A DNA stretch of 39,307 nucleotides from Acidimicrobiia bacterium (GTDB lineage Bacteria; Actinomycetota; Acidimicrobiia; Acidimicrobiales; JAHEJN01), in assembly GCA_029861625.1 (NCBI GenBank), contig JAOTZB010000006.1:1-39307 (forward strand), given 5' to 3'. Under the pieces are notes generated by a model, which saw only the letters and a list, made by a program, of their open reading frames with translations, searched no databases and was not told the DNA's origin. Positions 1 through 11,567 of this stretch are shown piece after piece (the first letter of the stretch is position 1; the number at the start of each line of letters is the position of its first letter). The translations under genes were made by a program, and so were the position numbers.

Positions 1-530
1 TCGTCCTGTGGAACCAGCGATGGGATCACGACAAGAACCCCGAGGCGGTGTTCAAGGCCCTGGCGAAGCTCGCAGCCGAAGGGCTCGGGTTCGAGCTGGC
101 CCTCGCAGGCGAGAACTCACGGGTCCACCCTCGGGAGTTCGACCAGGTGCGAGCGCTGCTCGGCGACCGAGTCGTGCACGTCGGAGAGCTCCCCCGTGAT
201 GAATACCTCGATCTGCTGGTTCGGGCCGATGTCGTCGTCACCGCCGCGCACCACGAGTTCTTCGGCATCGCGATGGTCGAGGCGATGGCAGCGGGGGCCG
301 TTCCGGTGCTGCCCGACCGACTGAGCTACCCCGAGGTCGTCCCGCCGAGGTTCCACGCGGACGTGTTGTATGCCGACGGGGAGCTGCGGCAGGCGCTGCG
401 GCACGCGCTCACCCACACGGCCGATCTCCAGGAGCGACTGGGCCCGCTGCGCGCCGAGATGCTCCGATACGACTGGACGGTTCTCGCGCCCCGCTACGAC
501 GCCGAGCTCGACGAGCTCGCGTCGAGGTGA
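1..530 (+). CDS. Glycosyltransferase, C-terminal part (5' truncated by window edge); resembles DUF3524 / tRNA-queuosine alpha-mannosyltransferase-like family
   Basis: Frame open from position 3 (VLWNQRWDHDKNPEAVFKAL...HHEFFGIAMVEAMAAGAVPVLPDRLSYPEVVP); GT-B C-terminal donor-site motif; stop TGA at 528-530. Confidence 0.75.
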   Translation, partial: VLWNQRWDHDKNPEAVFKALAKLAAEGLGFELALAGENSRVHPREFDQVRALLGDRVVHVGELPRDEYLDLLVRADVVVTAAHHEFFGIAMVEAMAAGAVPVLPDRLSYPEVVPPRFHADVLYADGELRQALRHALTHTADLQERLGPLRAEMLRYDWTVLAPRYDAELDELASR

Positions 531-604
531 CGAGCGCGGCTATCCGGAGACCCGAGCAACCCCCGGAACGGAATCGTGGGTGCGGGGGGCGGTAGGGTCC
601 GCGG

Positions 605-1489
605 GTGATCACTGAGGTAACCGGTGTGCGGGTCGGCCATGTCACCGATCGGGCCGCGATCACCGGGTGCACCGTGGTGCTCCTACCGCCCGACACGGTG
701 GCGTCGGGCGAAGTTCGCGGTGGCGCCCCCGCCACCCGAGAGCTCTCGCTTCTCGCTCCCGAGCGCATGGTCGAACACATCGACGCGGTCGTGCTGAGCG
801 GGGGCTCGGCGTTCGGGCTGGCTGCGGCAGACGGCGTCATGGCGTGGTGCGAGGAACACGGCCGGGGCTTCCCGACGTCGGCCGGTCGGGTGCCCATCGT
901 GGTCGGTCTGAGCCTGTTCGACCTCGGCGTCGGCGACCCGTCGGTTCGTCCGACTGCGGCCGACGGGTATCGCGCCGCGGAGCTGGCCGACGACCGACCG
1001 GTCGAGCTCGGCCTGGTCGGGGCCGGTACCGGCGCACGGGTCGACAAGTGGCGCGGCCCCGACCAGGCCCGCTTCGCGGGGCTCGGTGGCGCAGTGCACC
1101 GCGATGGCGAGCTCGTCGTCGCCGCCCTTGTCGCGGTGAACGCGGCGGGAAGCATCGACGACGGCGCCACAGCGGCGGGCGTGCGGGCCGGAACGGTGCG
1201 GCCCGCCGAGACGGGTGACCCCTTCGCCAACACGACGATCGGCGTCGTCGTCACGAATGCCGCGCTCGACAAACAGGGGTGTTCCCTTGCGGCTCAGAGC
1301 GGCCACGACGGGTTCGCGCGGGCGCTCGTGCCCTCCCATCTGCGAACCGACGGCGACGCGCTCGTCGTGGCCGCGACCGGCCATGTCGACGCGGAGCTCG
1401 ACTGGGTGAGAACGCTGGTGGCCGTTGTGGTCGAGGATGCGATCAAGAGCACCGGAGGCCAGCCGAGGGGTCGCGTCGCCGACCAGTAA
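605..1489 (+). CDS. P1 family peptidase (DmpA/NylC-like, MEROPS S58)
   Basis: ITEVTGVRVGHVTD..., VVLSGGSAFGLAAADGV and autocleavage-type NTTIGVVVTNA motif; GTG start. Confidence 0.88.
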   Translation: MITEVTGVRVGHVTDRAAITGCTVVLLPPDTVASGEVRGGAPATRELSLLAPERMVEHIDAVVLSGGSAFGLAAADGVMAWCEEHGRGFPTSAGRVPIVVGLSLFDLGVGDPSVRPTAADGYRAAELADDRPVELGLVGAGTGARVDKWRGPDQARFAGLGGAVHRDGELVVAALVAVNAAGSIDDGATAAGVRAGTVRPAETGDPFANTTIGVVVTNAALDKQGCSLAAQSGHDGFARALVPSHLRTDGDALVVAATGHVDAELDWVRTLVAVVVEDAIKSTGGQPRGRVADQ

Positions 1490-1536
1490 CATCTTGGTGT
1501 GGCACCTAGCTCACCGTGGTCGCAGTGATCACCCTC

Positions 1537-2013
1537 ATGTCGTCATCCGTCGAGGACACGCATTCGATCGCCGCGGCTCTCGCGGGATTGGTGTCACCCG
1601 GCGACCTCGTCCTGCTCGAGGGTGACCTCGGCGCGGGCAAGACGGTCTTCGTGAAGGGTTTCGCGGCGGCATTGGGCGTCGAGGAGACGGTGACGAGCCC
1701 GACGTTCGCGCTGGCCCAGCGGTACCGGGGCCGGCTCGTCGTGAACCATCTCGACGTGTACCGGCTGGAACAGCTCTCCGAGGTCGTCGATCTCGCGATT
1801 CCCGAACTGCTCGACGACCACAGCGTGACCCTCATCGAATGGGGGGACGTCATCGTCCAGGCGCTACCGGGCGACTATCTCGAGGTCGAGTTCACCTTCG
1901 GTGACGAACCCGACGATCGACGGCTGCGGCTCAGCGCGGCCGGGCCCCGCTGGTCGGCCCGCTCGCGGGCGCTCCGGGAACGTGTCGCCGACTGGACGGT
2001 CGAACCGTGCTGA
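1537..2013 (+). CDS. tsaE: tRNA threonylcarbamoyladenosine biosynthesis ATPase TsaE (start could be GTG 1516)
   Basis: Walker A LLEGDLGAGKTVFVKG, SPTFALAQRYRG; followed by tsaB. Confidence 0.92.
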   Translation: MSSSVEDTHSIAAALAGLVSPGDLVLLEGDLGAGKTVFVKGFAAALGVEETVTSPTFALAQRYRGRLVVNHLDVYRLEQLSEVVDLAIPELLDDHSVTLIEWGDVIVQALPGDYLEVEFTFGDEPDDRRLRLSAAGPRWSARSRALRERVADWTVEPC

Positions 2014-2705
2014 TCCTCGGCATCGAAACCGCCACCGACCAGGTCGGGTGCGCCATCGGCGGCCACGAGGGCGTGCTCGCCTCGGCGCACTCGGTCCGGG
2101 GCCGCCAACACGCCGAGACACTGGCACCCCAGATCGATTTCGTTCGCAGGCAGGCCCGCATCGACCTCTCCGAGATCAGCGTGGTCGCGGTCGACCTCGG
2201 CCCCGGGTTGTACACCGGCCTCCGTGTGGGCGTCGCCACGGCGATATCGATGGCCTACGCACTCGGCGTCCCCATGATCGGGGTGTCGAGCCTCGATCTC
2301 GTCGCGTTCCCGGTCCGATTCTCGCCCCGCCTCATCATCGCCACGCTCGACGCCCGCCGTGGTGAGGTGTTCTACGCGTTCTACCGCCAGGTGCCCGCGG
2401 GCGTACAGCGGGTGTCCGAGCCCAAGGTCGGGACGCCACAACAGGCTGCGTCGGAGATCCAGGCCGAGGGCGGCGAGTGTCTGCTGGTCGGTGACGGCGC
2501 GCTGCGCTACCGCGACCACTTCGAACGCGACCACAAGGTCGAGATCGTCGAGCAGGGTCTGTCGCACCCGTCGGCGGGTTCACTCGTCCAGCTGGCCCAC
2601 GCCCGAGCCCTCCGGGAGGAGTTCGTGAACCCATGGGAGCTGCGTCCGCTCTATCTCCGCAAGCCCGACGCGGAGATCAACTGGAAGACCCGGGAGTCCC
2701 AATGA
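2007..2705 (+). CDS. tsaB: tRNA threonylcarbamoyladenosine biosynthesis protein TsaB
   Basis: MLILGIETATDQVGCAI..., VDLGPGLYTGLRVGVATA; overlaps tsaE. Confidence 0.93.
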   Translation: MLILGIETATDQVGCAIGGHEGVLASAHSVRGRQHAETLAPQIDFVRRQARIDLSEISVVAVDLGPGLYTGLRVGVATAISMAYALGVPMIGVSSLDLVAFPVRFSPRLIIATLDARRGEVFYAFYRQVPAGVQRVSEPKVGTPQQAASEIQAEGGECLLVGDGALRYRDHFERDHKVEIVEQGLSHPSAGSLVQLAHARALREEFVNPWELRPLYLRKPDAEINWKTRESQ

Positions 2706-3256
2706 GGACCACCGACGCTCGCGGCGCGGCGCGACCCGTGGTCGCTCCGATGCACACCGGCGATGTCGACGCCGTCACCGAGATCGATGCGCGGGTCTAT
2801 CCGCGGCCGTGGTCCCGGAGGCTCTATCTCGACGGTCTCACCGACCCGACACGCATCCACGTCGTGGCGCGCGTCGACGACATGGTCGTCGGCCACGCCG
2901 GACTGCTCGTCATCGTGAGTGATGCCCACATCACCACGGTCGCCGTCGATCCGTCGTGGCAGGGCCGAGGGGTCGCCACGGCCCTCGTGGCCGACCTCTT
3001 GCGGCGGGCCATCGGCGCGGACTGTGAGGCCGCGACGCTCGAGGTACGGGTCGGTAATGACGCCGCCCTGGCCCTGTACCGTCGGTTCGGGTTCGCACCG
3101 GTCGGCGTCCGCAAGGACTACTACGACGACCCGGACGGTCGGACCGACGCACTCATCATGTGGCTCCACGATCTCCTCGGCAGCGAGACGAAGGACCGCA
3201 TCACCGGAATCGAGCGGTGCGTCGCGGCCCAGGCCGCGATCGGAGGTGGGCGATGA
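2702..3256 (+). CDS. rimI: Ribosomal protein S18-alanine N-acetyltransferase (GNAT)
   Basis: GNAT motif VDPSWQGRGVATALVADLL; ATGA overlap with tsaB; location between tsaB and tsaD. Confidence 0.88.
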   Translation: MRTTDARGAARPVVAPMHTGDVDAVTEIDARVYPRPWSRRLYLDGLTDPTRIHVVARVDDMVVGHAGLLVIVSDAHITTVAVDPSWQGRGVATALVADLLRRAIGADCEAATLEVRVGNDAALALYRRFGFAPVGVRKDYYDDPDGRTDALIMWLHDLLGSETKDRITGIERCVAAQAAIGGGR

Positions 3257-4254
3257 CCTTCCGCACGCTCGGCATCGAGACCTCGTGCGACGAGACCGCG
3301 GCCGCCGTGCTCGTCGACGGCAACACCATCCTCTCGTCGGTGGTGAGCAGCCAGGTCGACCTGCATGCCCGCTTCGGCGGGGTCGTCCCCGAGATCGCCA
3401 GCCGAGCCCACGTCGAGCTCATCGTGCCGGTGGTCGCCGATGCCCTCGTCGAGGCCGGGGTCGAGGGCAAGGACATCGACCTGGTGGCGGCAACCTCCGG
3501 GCCTGGGCTGATCGGCGCGCTGCTCGTCGGGCTGAGTGCCGCCAAGGCGCTGTCGTTGGTGTGGGACGTGCCGTTCATCGGCGTGAACCATCTCGAAGCC
3601 CACCTCTATGCGTCGTTCCTCGAGGAGCCCGATCTCGAGCTCCCCCTCGTCGTGTTGCTCGTGTCCGGCGGTCACACGATGTTGATCCTCATGGAGGACC
3701 ACGGCCAGTACCGGGTCCTGGGCCGCACGCTCGACGACGCCGCCGGCGAGGCCTTCGACAAGGTCGCCCGATTCCTCGGCCTCGGCTATCCCGGTGGGCC
3801 GGCCATCGACCTGCTGGCGATGGAGGGCGACCCCGCCGCGGTCGACTTCCCGCGGGCCATGCGCCGCGACGGGCTCGACTTCTCGTTCAGCGGGCTCAAA
3901 ACGGCCGTCGTGAACCATGTCCGCGCCAACCCCGAGTCCGATCCGGCCGACATCGCGGCATCGTTCCAGGAGGCCGTCGTCGACGTGTTGTTGACGAAGG
4001 CCCAGCGGGCGATCGAACAAGAGGATGCGCGGGGACTGTGCCTGGCCGGGGGAGTGGCGGCGAACTCGTCGCTGCGGGAACGAGCGCTCGATCTCTCCAT
4101 GGCGGGGGGCCACCAGGCGTTCCTGCCCAGCCGATCGATGTGCACCGACAATGCCGCGATGGTCGCCGCTGCGGGCTGGCGCCGATTCCAGGCCTCCGGT
4201 CCCTCGCCGCTCGACCTCGGTACCGATCCGTCGCTGTCGATCTTCGGGCTCTGA
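3253..4254 (+). CDS. tsaD: tRNA N6-adenosine threonylcarbamoyltransferase TsaD
   Basis: MTFRTLGIETSCDETAAAVL, GVNHLEAHLYA, VSGGHTML, GGVAANSSLR; ATGA overlap with rimI. Confidence 0.95.
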   Translation: MTFRTLGIETSCDETAAAVLVDGNTILSSVVSSQVDLHARFGGVVPEIASRAHVELIVPVVADALVEAGVEGKDIDLVAATSGPGLIGALLVGLSAAKALSLVWDVPFIGVNHLEAHLYASFLEEPDLELPLVVLLVSGGHTMLILMEDHGQYRVLGRTLDDAAGEAFDKVARFLGLGYPGGPAIDLLAMEGDPAAVDFPRAMRRDGLDFSFSGLKTAVVNHVRANPESDPADIAASFQEAVVDVLLTKAQRAIEQEDARGLCLAGGVAANSSLRERALDLSMAGGHQAFLPSRSMCTDNAAMVAAAGWRRFQASGPSPLDLGTDPSLSIFGL

Positions 4255-4292
4255 GCTCGGAACCGGCGCCGATCGGAATCACCTCCGGCGCG

Positions 4293-4322
4293 TTGGTGAA
4301 GCGGGGGGTAGGGGCGTATCGT
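4293..4322 (+). promoter_or_regulatory. Candidate groESL promoter: -35 TTGGTG (4293-4298), 18-bp spacer, -10 TATCGT (4317-4322)
   Basis: Hexamers directly upstream of and abutting the CIRCE element. Confidence 0.5.
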
Positions 4323-4348
4323 TAGCACTCGTCCTATCAGAGTGCTAG
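4322..4348 (+). promoter_or_regulatory. CIRCE operator (HrcA binding site)
   Basis: TTAGCACTC-GTCCTATCA-GAGTGCTAG: 9-bp arms with 9-nt spacer, near-perfect consensus, 22 bp before groES. Confidence 0.96.
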
Positions 4349-4370
4349 CGCCCATGGAGGCACGCTCGAG

Positions 4371-6328
<1,958 letters not shown>

Positions 6329-6347
6329 CCCGCTTCAACCGACGCTT

Positions 6348-6382
6348 CGAGAGCGCCCCGGCTTCGTGCCGGGGCGCTCTCG
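6348..6382 (+). terminator. Intrinsic-type hairpin downstream of groEL
   Basis: CGAGAGCGCCCCGGC-TTCGT-GCCGGGGCGCTCTCG, perfect 15-bp stem with 5-nt loop starting about 20 nt after the groEL stop; no clear U tract. Confidence 0.8.
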
Positions 6383-6450
6383 CGTCCCCTTCCGTGCGGT
6401 CCGACGCCATGACGTCGGGGTATCGAGCCGGTGGTCGGTACCATGCGCGC

Positions 6451-6600
6451 ATGGACCTGCCTCCTCCCGACCCGCAGAAGCTGTTCGCCTACTGGATGGA
6501 GTGGGAGCGGGCCGAGGAGACCCCCGGCCGTGTGCTCGCCAATCTCAAGACGGCGGGCATGAAGGAGCTCCTCGCGTCCCTCGCCGCCGAGGAGGAATGA
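6451..6600 (+). CDS. Small conserved-looking protein, 49 aa (MDLPPPDPQKLFAYWMEWERAEETPGRVLANLKTAGMKELLASLAAEEE)
   Basis: ATG with TACCAT hexamer 6 nt upstream; ATGA overlap with the next gene; amphipathic composition. Confidence 0.7.
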   Translation: MDLPPPDPQKLFAYWMEWERAEETPGRVLANLKTAGMKELLASLAAEEE

Positions 6601-7295
6601 ACGGGGTGGCCCGTGGTGGTCCCCAGCGGATACCGCGCCCGGAGGGTGCACGGCCGGGTTCCGCGCCGCCGTGGGCTGCGGTTGCCTCTGCCGAGCGTGC
6701 GATCGACCTGGCCGGCCTCGCCGGCCGACTGGCCGAGCGCGGCGACGGCCGGCTGCTCGGTTCGCCCGACCGGTCGCGTGGCGACTCGGCGGTGTTGATT
6801 CCGCTCTACGACCTCGACGGTGAGGCCCATGTCGTTCTCACTCGACGGGCCAGTCACCTGCGAAGCCATCGTCACGAGGTGAGCTTCCCCGGTGGGCGCG
6901 TCGACACCGACGATGCGTCCCACTGGCACGCCGCCGTGCGCGAGGCCGACGAGGAGATCGCCCTCGATCCGACCATCGTGCGGCGCATCGGCGAGCTCGA
7001 CCGCTTCGTCACCGTGGGCAGCCAGACGCTGATCCACCCGCAGGTGGCCGTGCTCGAGCGCGAGCCCGACCTGGTTCCGGCTCTCGACGAGGTCGAGCAC
7101 ATCCTTCACGTCCCCGTCAGCGAGCTGCTGCTCGACGAGGTCTATCGCGAGGAGCTGTGGCCCATCGGCGGTGTCGAGCGCGCGATCACGTTCTTCGAGC
7201 TGCACGGTGACACCGTCTGGGGTGCCACCGCTGCCATGCTCCGCCAGTTGCTCGCGATCGCCACGCGAAGCGACGAGACGATCGTGCGCCCCTAG
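6597..7295 (+). CDS. NUDIX hydrolase, CoA pyrophosphatase-like
   Basis: LRSHRHEVSFPGGRVDTDDASHWHAAVREADEEIAL Nudix-like box with CoAse-type HR-EVSFPGG. Confidence 0.85.
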   Translation: MNGVARGGPQRIPRPEGARPGSAPPWAAVASAERAIDLAGLAGRLAERGDGRLLGSPDRSRGDSAVLIPLYDLDGEAHVVLTRRASHLRSHRHEVSFPGGRVDTDDASHWHAAVREADEEIALDPTIVRRIGELDRFVTVGSQTLIHPQVAVLEREPDLVPALDEVEHILHVPVSELLLDEVYREELWPIGGVERAITFFELHGDTVWGATAAMLRQLLAIATRSDETIVRP

Positions 7296-7313
7296 GTCGG
7301 ACAGGAGCGCGCG

Positions 7314-8738
7314 ATGACCGACCTGCCCCGACATATGACGCCCGACGAGTTCCGCGAGCACGGCCACACCGTCATCGACTGGGTGGCCGACTACATGGCC
7401 GGACTCGACGCCCGGCCGGTGATGTCGACGGCTTCGCCCGGCGACATCCGAGCCGCGCTGCCCGAGCGGCCGCCGCAGGATCCCGAACCGTTCGGCGCGG
7501 TCCTCGCCGACCTCGAGCGCGTGATCATGCCCGGGATCACGCACTGGCAGTCCCCGAACTTCTACGGCTTCTTCTCGGGAAACTCGTCGGGACCGTCGGT
7601 GCTGGGCGAGCTGGTCTCGGCGGGCCTGGGAGTGCAGGGCATGATGTGGGCGACATCACCGGCCTGCACCGAGCTCGAGACCCACATGCTCGACTGGATG
7701 ATCGATCTCTGCGCGCTCCCTGAGCGGTTCCGCTCGAACCGAGCGGGCGGCGGCGTCATCCAGGAGAGCGCGTCGAGCAGCACGCTCTGCGCCCTGCTCG
7801 CGGCCCGAGAACGCGCCGGCGGAATCGGGGGACTCGACCGGTACGTCGTGTATGCATCGAACCAAGCCCACTCGTCGGTCGAGAAGGGCGCCCGCATCGC
7901 GGGTATCCCGCCCGATCGGTTCCGGATGATCGAGGTCGACGCAGCTCATGCCCTTCGGCCCGACGCGCTCGCGGCTGCCATCGCCGCCGACGTGGCGACG
8001 GGTCTGGTGCCGATGGCGATCGTGGCGACCACCGGTACGACGTCGTCGACGGCGATCGAACCGGTGGAGGCCATGGCCGACGTCGCCGAGCAGTACGGCG
8101 TCTGGCTCCATGTCGACAGCGCCTTCGCCGGATCGGCGGCGGTGTGTCCCGAGCTGCGGTTCGTCAACGCCGGGTTGGAACGAGCCGACAGCTACGTGTT
8201 CAACCCGCACAAGTGGTTGCTCACCAACTTCGACTGCTCGCTGCTGTACGTTGCCGACCGGGAGCCGCTGCTCGACGCGCTGAGCATCCTGCCGGAGTAC
8301 CTGCGAAACGAGGCGAGCGACGGGGGCAGCGTCATCGACTACCGCGACTGGCAGGTGTCACTCGGTCGTCGGTTCCGCTCGCTGAAGCTCTGGTTCGTGA
8401 TCCGTCACTACGGCGCCTCGGGTCTGCAGGCGCACATTCGTGGGCACGTGGCCATGGCCCGGCGCTTCGCCGCGAGCGTCGAGCAGCACCCCGATTTCGA
8501 CGTCGTCGCCCCGGTGCCGCTCAGCCTGGTGTGTTTCCGTCACCGGGGAGGCGACGACGTGAACAAGGCCATCCTCGAGGCCGTCAACGCCTCGGGCGAG
8601 ATCTTCCTCACCCACACCGTGCTCGACGGCAAGCACACCCTGCGACTGGCCATCGGCTCGCCCGCCACCGAACAACGCCACGTCGATGCCGCGTGGCAGG
8701 CGATCGTCGCGGCCGCACCGAGCGGTCAGCCCGGCTGA
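7314..8738 (+). CDS. PLP-dependent group II (aromatic-L-amino-acid type) decarboxylase
   Basis: SPNFYGFFSGNSSGPSVLGELVS, VHVDSAFAGSA, FNPHKWLLTNFDCS PLP-lysine motif. Confidence 0.9.
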   Translation: MTDLPRHMTPDEFREHGHTVIDWVADYMAGLDARPVMSTASPGDIRAALPERPPQDPEPFGAVLADLERVIMPGITHWQSPNFYGFFSGNSSGPSVLGELVSAGLGVQGMMWATSPACTELETHMLDWMIDLCALPERFRSNRAGGGVIQESASSSTLCALLAARERAGGIGGLDRYVVYASNQAHSSVEKGARIAGIPPDRFRMIEVDAAHALRPDALAAAIAADVATGLVPMAIVATTGTTSSTAIEPVEAMADVAEQYGVWLHVDSAFAGSAAVCPELRFVNAGLERADSYVFNPHKWLLTNFDCSLLYVADREPLLDALSILPEYLRNEASDGGSVIDYRDWQVSLGRRFRSLKLWFVIRHYGASGLQAHIRGHVAMARRFAASVEQHPDFDVVAPVPLSLVCFRHRGGDDVNKAILEAVNASGEIFLTHTVLDGKHTLRLAIGSPATEQRHVDAAWQAIVAAAPSGQPG

Positions 8739-8810
8739 GGGTTCCCCGCAGCGACGACCGGGCTGGGTAGAATCGCGCTTTCTCGACACGCCGAGCTGAG
8801 GAGTAGGGCC

Positions 8811-9974
8811 ATGGCGGAGATCGAAATCGGGCTCGGGAAGAGCGGTCGTCGCGCCTATGGATTCGACGACATCGCGATCGTTCCGAGTCGCCGCACCCGA
8901 GATCCAGAAGATGTCGACATCAGCTGGGAGATCGACGCCTACCGCTTCGATCTGCCGCTCATGGCCTCGGCCATGGACGGGGTCGTGAGCCCGGCCACCG
9001 CGATCGAGATCGGTCACCTCGGCGGGGTCGGGGTCTTGAATCTCGAAGGCCTGTGGACGCGGTACGACGATCCCGATCGCGTGCTCGACGAGATCGCCAA
9101 CCTGCCGGCCGAGAAGGCCACCGGCCGCATGCAGGAGCTGTACCTCGAGCCGGTGAAGCCCGAGCTCGTCATCGAGCGGATCCGCGAGATCAACGCTGCA
9201 GGCGTCGTGTCGTCGGCATCGGTCACCCCCCAACGCGCGGCCGGGTACGCACAGGCCGTGCTCGATGCCGAGCTGGACATCCTGGTCATCCAGGGAACGG
9301 TCGTATCGGCCGAGCACGTCTCGAAGACCGCCGAGCCGTTGAATCTCAAGCGGTTCGTGCGCGAGCTCCCGATGCCTGTCATCGTCGGCGGCTGCGCGAG
9401 CTACCAGGCCGCCCTGCATCTCATGCGAACCGGTGCAGCCGGCGTTCTCGTCGGTGTCGGCCCCGGCCACGCGTGCACCAGCCGGGGTGTGCTCGGAATC
9501 GGCGTGCCCCAGGCAACGGCCATCGCCGACGCCCGGGCGGCTCGGATGCGGCACCTCGACGAGACCGGTGTGTACGTGCACGTCATCGCCGATGGAGGGA
9601 TGGCCACGGGCGGCGACGTCGCCAAGGCCATCGTGTGCGGCGCCGATGCTGTGATGGTCGGCTCACCCCTGGCTGCGGCTGAAGAAGCACCGGGCCGCGG
9701 CTATCACTGGGGCATGGCGACCTTTCACCCGACCCTGCCTCGAGGCGCCAGGGTCCGCACCGACACGCGTGGTTCGCTGCGCGAGATCCTCGTCGGCCCG
9801 GCCACCGAGAACGACGGCCGTATGAACCTGTTCGGCGCGCTCCGCACGTCGATGTCCACGTGCGGCTACAGCGACCTCAAGGAGTTCCAGAAGGCCGAGG
9901 TCATGGTGGCGCCGTCACTGCAGACCGAGGGCAAGTACCTGCAGAAGCAGCAGGGTGTCGGAATGGGTCATTGA
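8811..9974 (+). CDS. guaB3: GuaB3 family IMP dehydrogenase-related protein
   Basis: [69 protein letters not shown]; no CBS domains; followed by guaA. Confidence 0.9.
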   Translation: MAEIEIGLGKSGRRAYGFDDIAIVPSRRTRDPEDVDISWEIDAYRFDLPLMASAMDGVVSPATAIEIGHLGGVGVLNLEGLWTRYDDPDRVLDEIANLPAEKATGRMQELYLEPVKPELVIERIREINAAGVVSSASVTPQRAAGYAQAVLDAELDILVIQGTVVSAEHVSKTAEPLNLKRFVRELPMPVIVGGCASYQAALHLMRTGAAGVLVGVGPGHACTSRGVLGIGVPQATAIADARAARMRHLDETGVYVHVIADGGMATGGDVAKAIVCGADAVMVGSPLAAAEEAPGRGYHWGMATFHPTLPRGARVRTDTRGSLREILVGPATENDGRMNLFGALRTSMSTCGYSDLKEFQKAEVMVAPSLQTEGKYLQKQQGVGMGH

Positions 9975-11524
9975 GCGAGGCCGAAGACGAACCAACGGTC
10001 CTGGTCGTCGACTTCGGCGCGCAGTATGCCCAGCTGATCGCTCGCCGGGTGCGCGAGCTCAATGTGTACAGCGAGATCGTGCCGCACGACATCACCGCGG
10101 CCGAGGTCGCCGATCGACGACCGGTTGCGCTGGTCCTGTCCGGCGGCCCCAAGTCGGTCCGTATCGACGGTGCCCCCGAGCTCGACCCCGACATCTACGA
10201 CCTCGACATCCCCACACTGGGGATCTGCTATGGGGCGCAGCTCATCGCCAGCCAGCTCGGAGGTGAGCTCAGCCGATACGACCAGGGCGAGTACGGCCGC
10301 ACCGAGATGCGCCGAATTGCCGGCACGGACGCGTCGCTGCTGCACGACGGCCTTCCGGCCGAGCAGACGGTGTGGATGAGCCACTTCGACGCGATCACCC
10401 GGGTGCCCGACGGCTTCACCGCCATCGCCGAGACCGATGCGGCGCCGGTGGCCGCGTTCGAATCGGTCGAACGCCGCATCTACGGCGTGCAGTTCCACCC
10501 CGAGGTGGGGCACACCCCCAACGGCATGGCGGTCATGGAGCAGTTCCTGTGGCGAGAGGCGGGGTGCGCGCCGCAGTGGACGATGGGCAACGTCATCGAC
10601 CACGCCGTCCACACGATCCGCGGCCAGGTCGGAACCGGTCGCGCCATCTGCGGCCTGTCAGGTGGCGTCGACTCGGCGGTGGCTGCTGCCCTCGTGCACG
10701 AGGCGATCGGCTCGCAGCTCACGTGCGTGTTCGTCGACACCGGTCTGATGCGCAAGGACGAGGGCGAGCAGGTCGTCGAGACGTTCCGCCGCAATCAGGG
10801 CATCGAGCTGATCCACGTCCGGGCCGGCGACGAGTTCTTCGACGCGCTCGCCGGGGTCACCGATCCCGAGGAGAAGCGCAAGATCATCGGCGAGAAGTTC
10901 ATCCGGATCTTCGAACGGGCGAAGGGCGGCATCACAGACGCCCACTTCCTCGTTCAGGGCACCCTGTATCCCGATGTCATCGAATCGGGCACGAAGGATG
11001 CAGCCAAGATCAAGAGCCATCACAATGTCGGCGGCCTTCCCGACGAGATCGACTTCGAGCTGGTCGAGCCGCTGCGGAACCTCTTCAAGGACGAGGTCCG
11101 CGCCGTCGGCGCACAGCTCGGGCTCCCCGACGAGATCGTCTGGCGCCAGCCGTTCCCCGGACCCGGTCTCGGCGTGAGAATCATCGGCGAGGTCACTGCC
11201 GAGAAGGTGGCGATCCTCCAGGACGCCGACGCCATCGTGCGAGAAGAGCTGCGCAACGCCGGGCTCGAACGCGAGATCTGGCAGGCATTCGCCGTGTTGC
11301 CCGACATCCGCAGCGTCGGCGTCATGGGCGACGAGCGCACCTATGCCCACCCCGCGATCATCCGTGCGGTCACCAGCGAGGACGCCATGACCGCCGACTG
11401 GGCCCGCATCCCCTACGACATCCTCGAGGCGATGTCGAGCCGCATCATCAACGAGGTGAGCGGCATCAACCGGGTCGCCTACGACATCACGTCGAAACCG
11501 CCGGGGACGATCGAGTGGGAGTGA
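9971..11524 (+). CDS. guaA: GMP synthase (glutamine-hydrolyzing); TTG start overlapping the upstream stop
   Basis: [49 protein letters not shown]-terminal KPPGTIEWE. Confidence 0.97.
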   Translation: MSEAEDEPTVLVVDFGAQYAQLIARRVRELNVYSEIVPHDITAAEVADRRPVALVLSGGPKSVRIDGAPELDPDIYDLDIPTLGICYGAQLIASQLGGELSRYDQGEYGRTEMRRIAGTDASLLHDGLPAEQTVWMSHFDAITRVPDGFTAIAETDAAPVAAFESVERRIYGVQFHPEVGHTPNGMAVMEQFLWREAGCAPQWTMGNVIDHAVHTIRGQVGTGRAICGLSGGVDSAVAAALVHEAIGSQLTCVFVDTGLMRKDEGEQVVETFRRNQGIELIHVRAGDEFFDALAGVTDPEEKRKIIGEKFIRIFERAKGGITDAHFLVQGTLYPDVIESGTKDAAKIKSHHNVGGLPDEIDFELVEPLRNLFKDEVRAVGAQLGLPDEIVWRQPFPGPGLGVRIIGEVTAEKVAILQDADAIVREELRNAGLEREIWQAFAVLPDIRSVGVMGDERTYAHPAIIRAVTSEDAMTADWARIPYDILEAMSSRIINEVSGINRVAYDITSKPPGTIEWE

Positions 11525-11567
11525 GCCGCACCGGATCGCGGTCAGGCGACCGATCCCGACCGTCGGC

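Noticed and set aside
8739-8810. Possible riboswitch or other structured leader upstream of guaB3
   Set aside because: Only about 70 nt with a TAGAAT -10-like hexamer and RBS-like GAGGAG; no purine-riboswitch-like conserved core visible.
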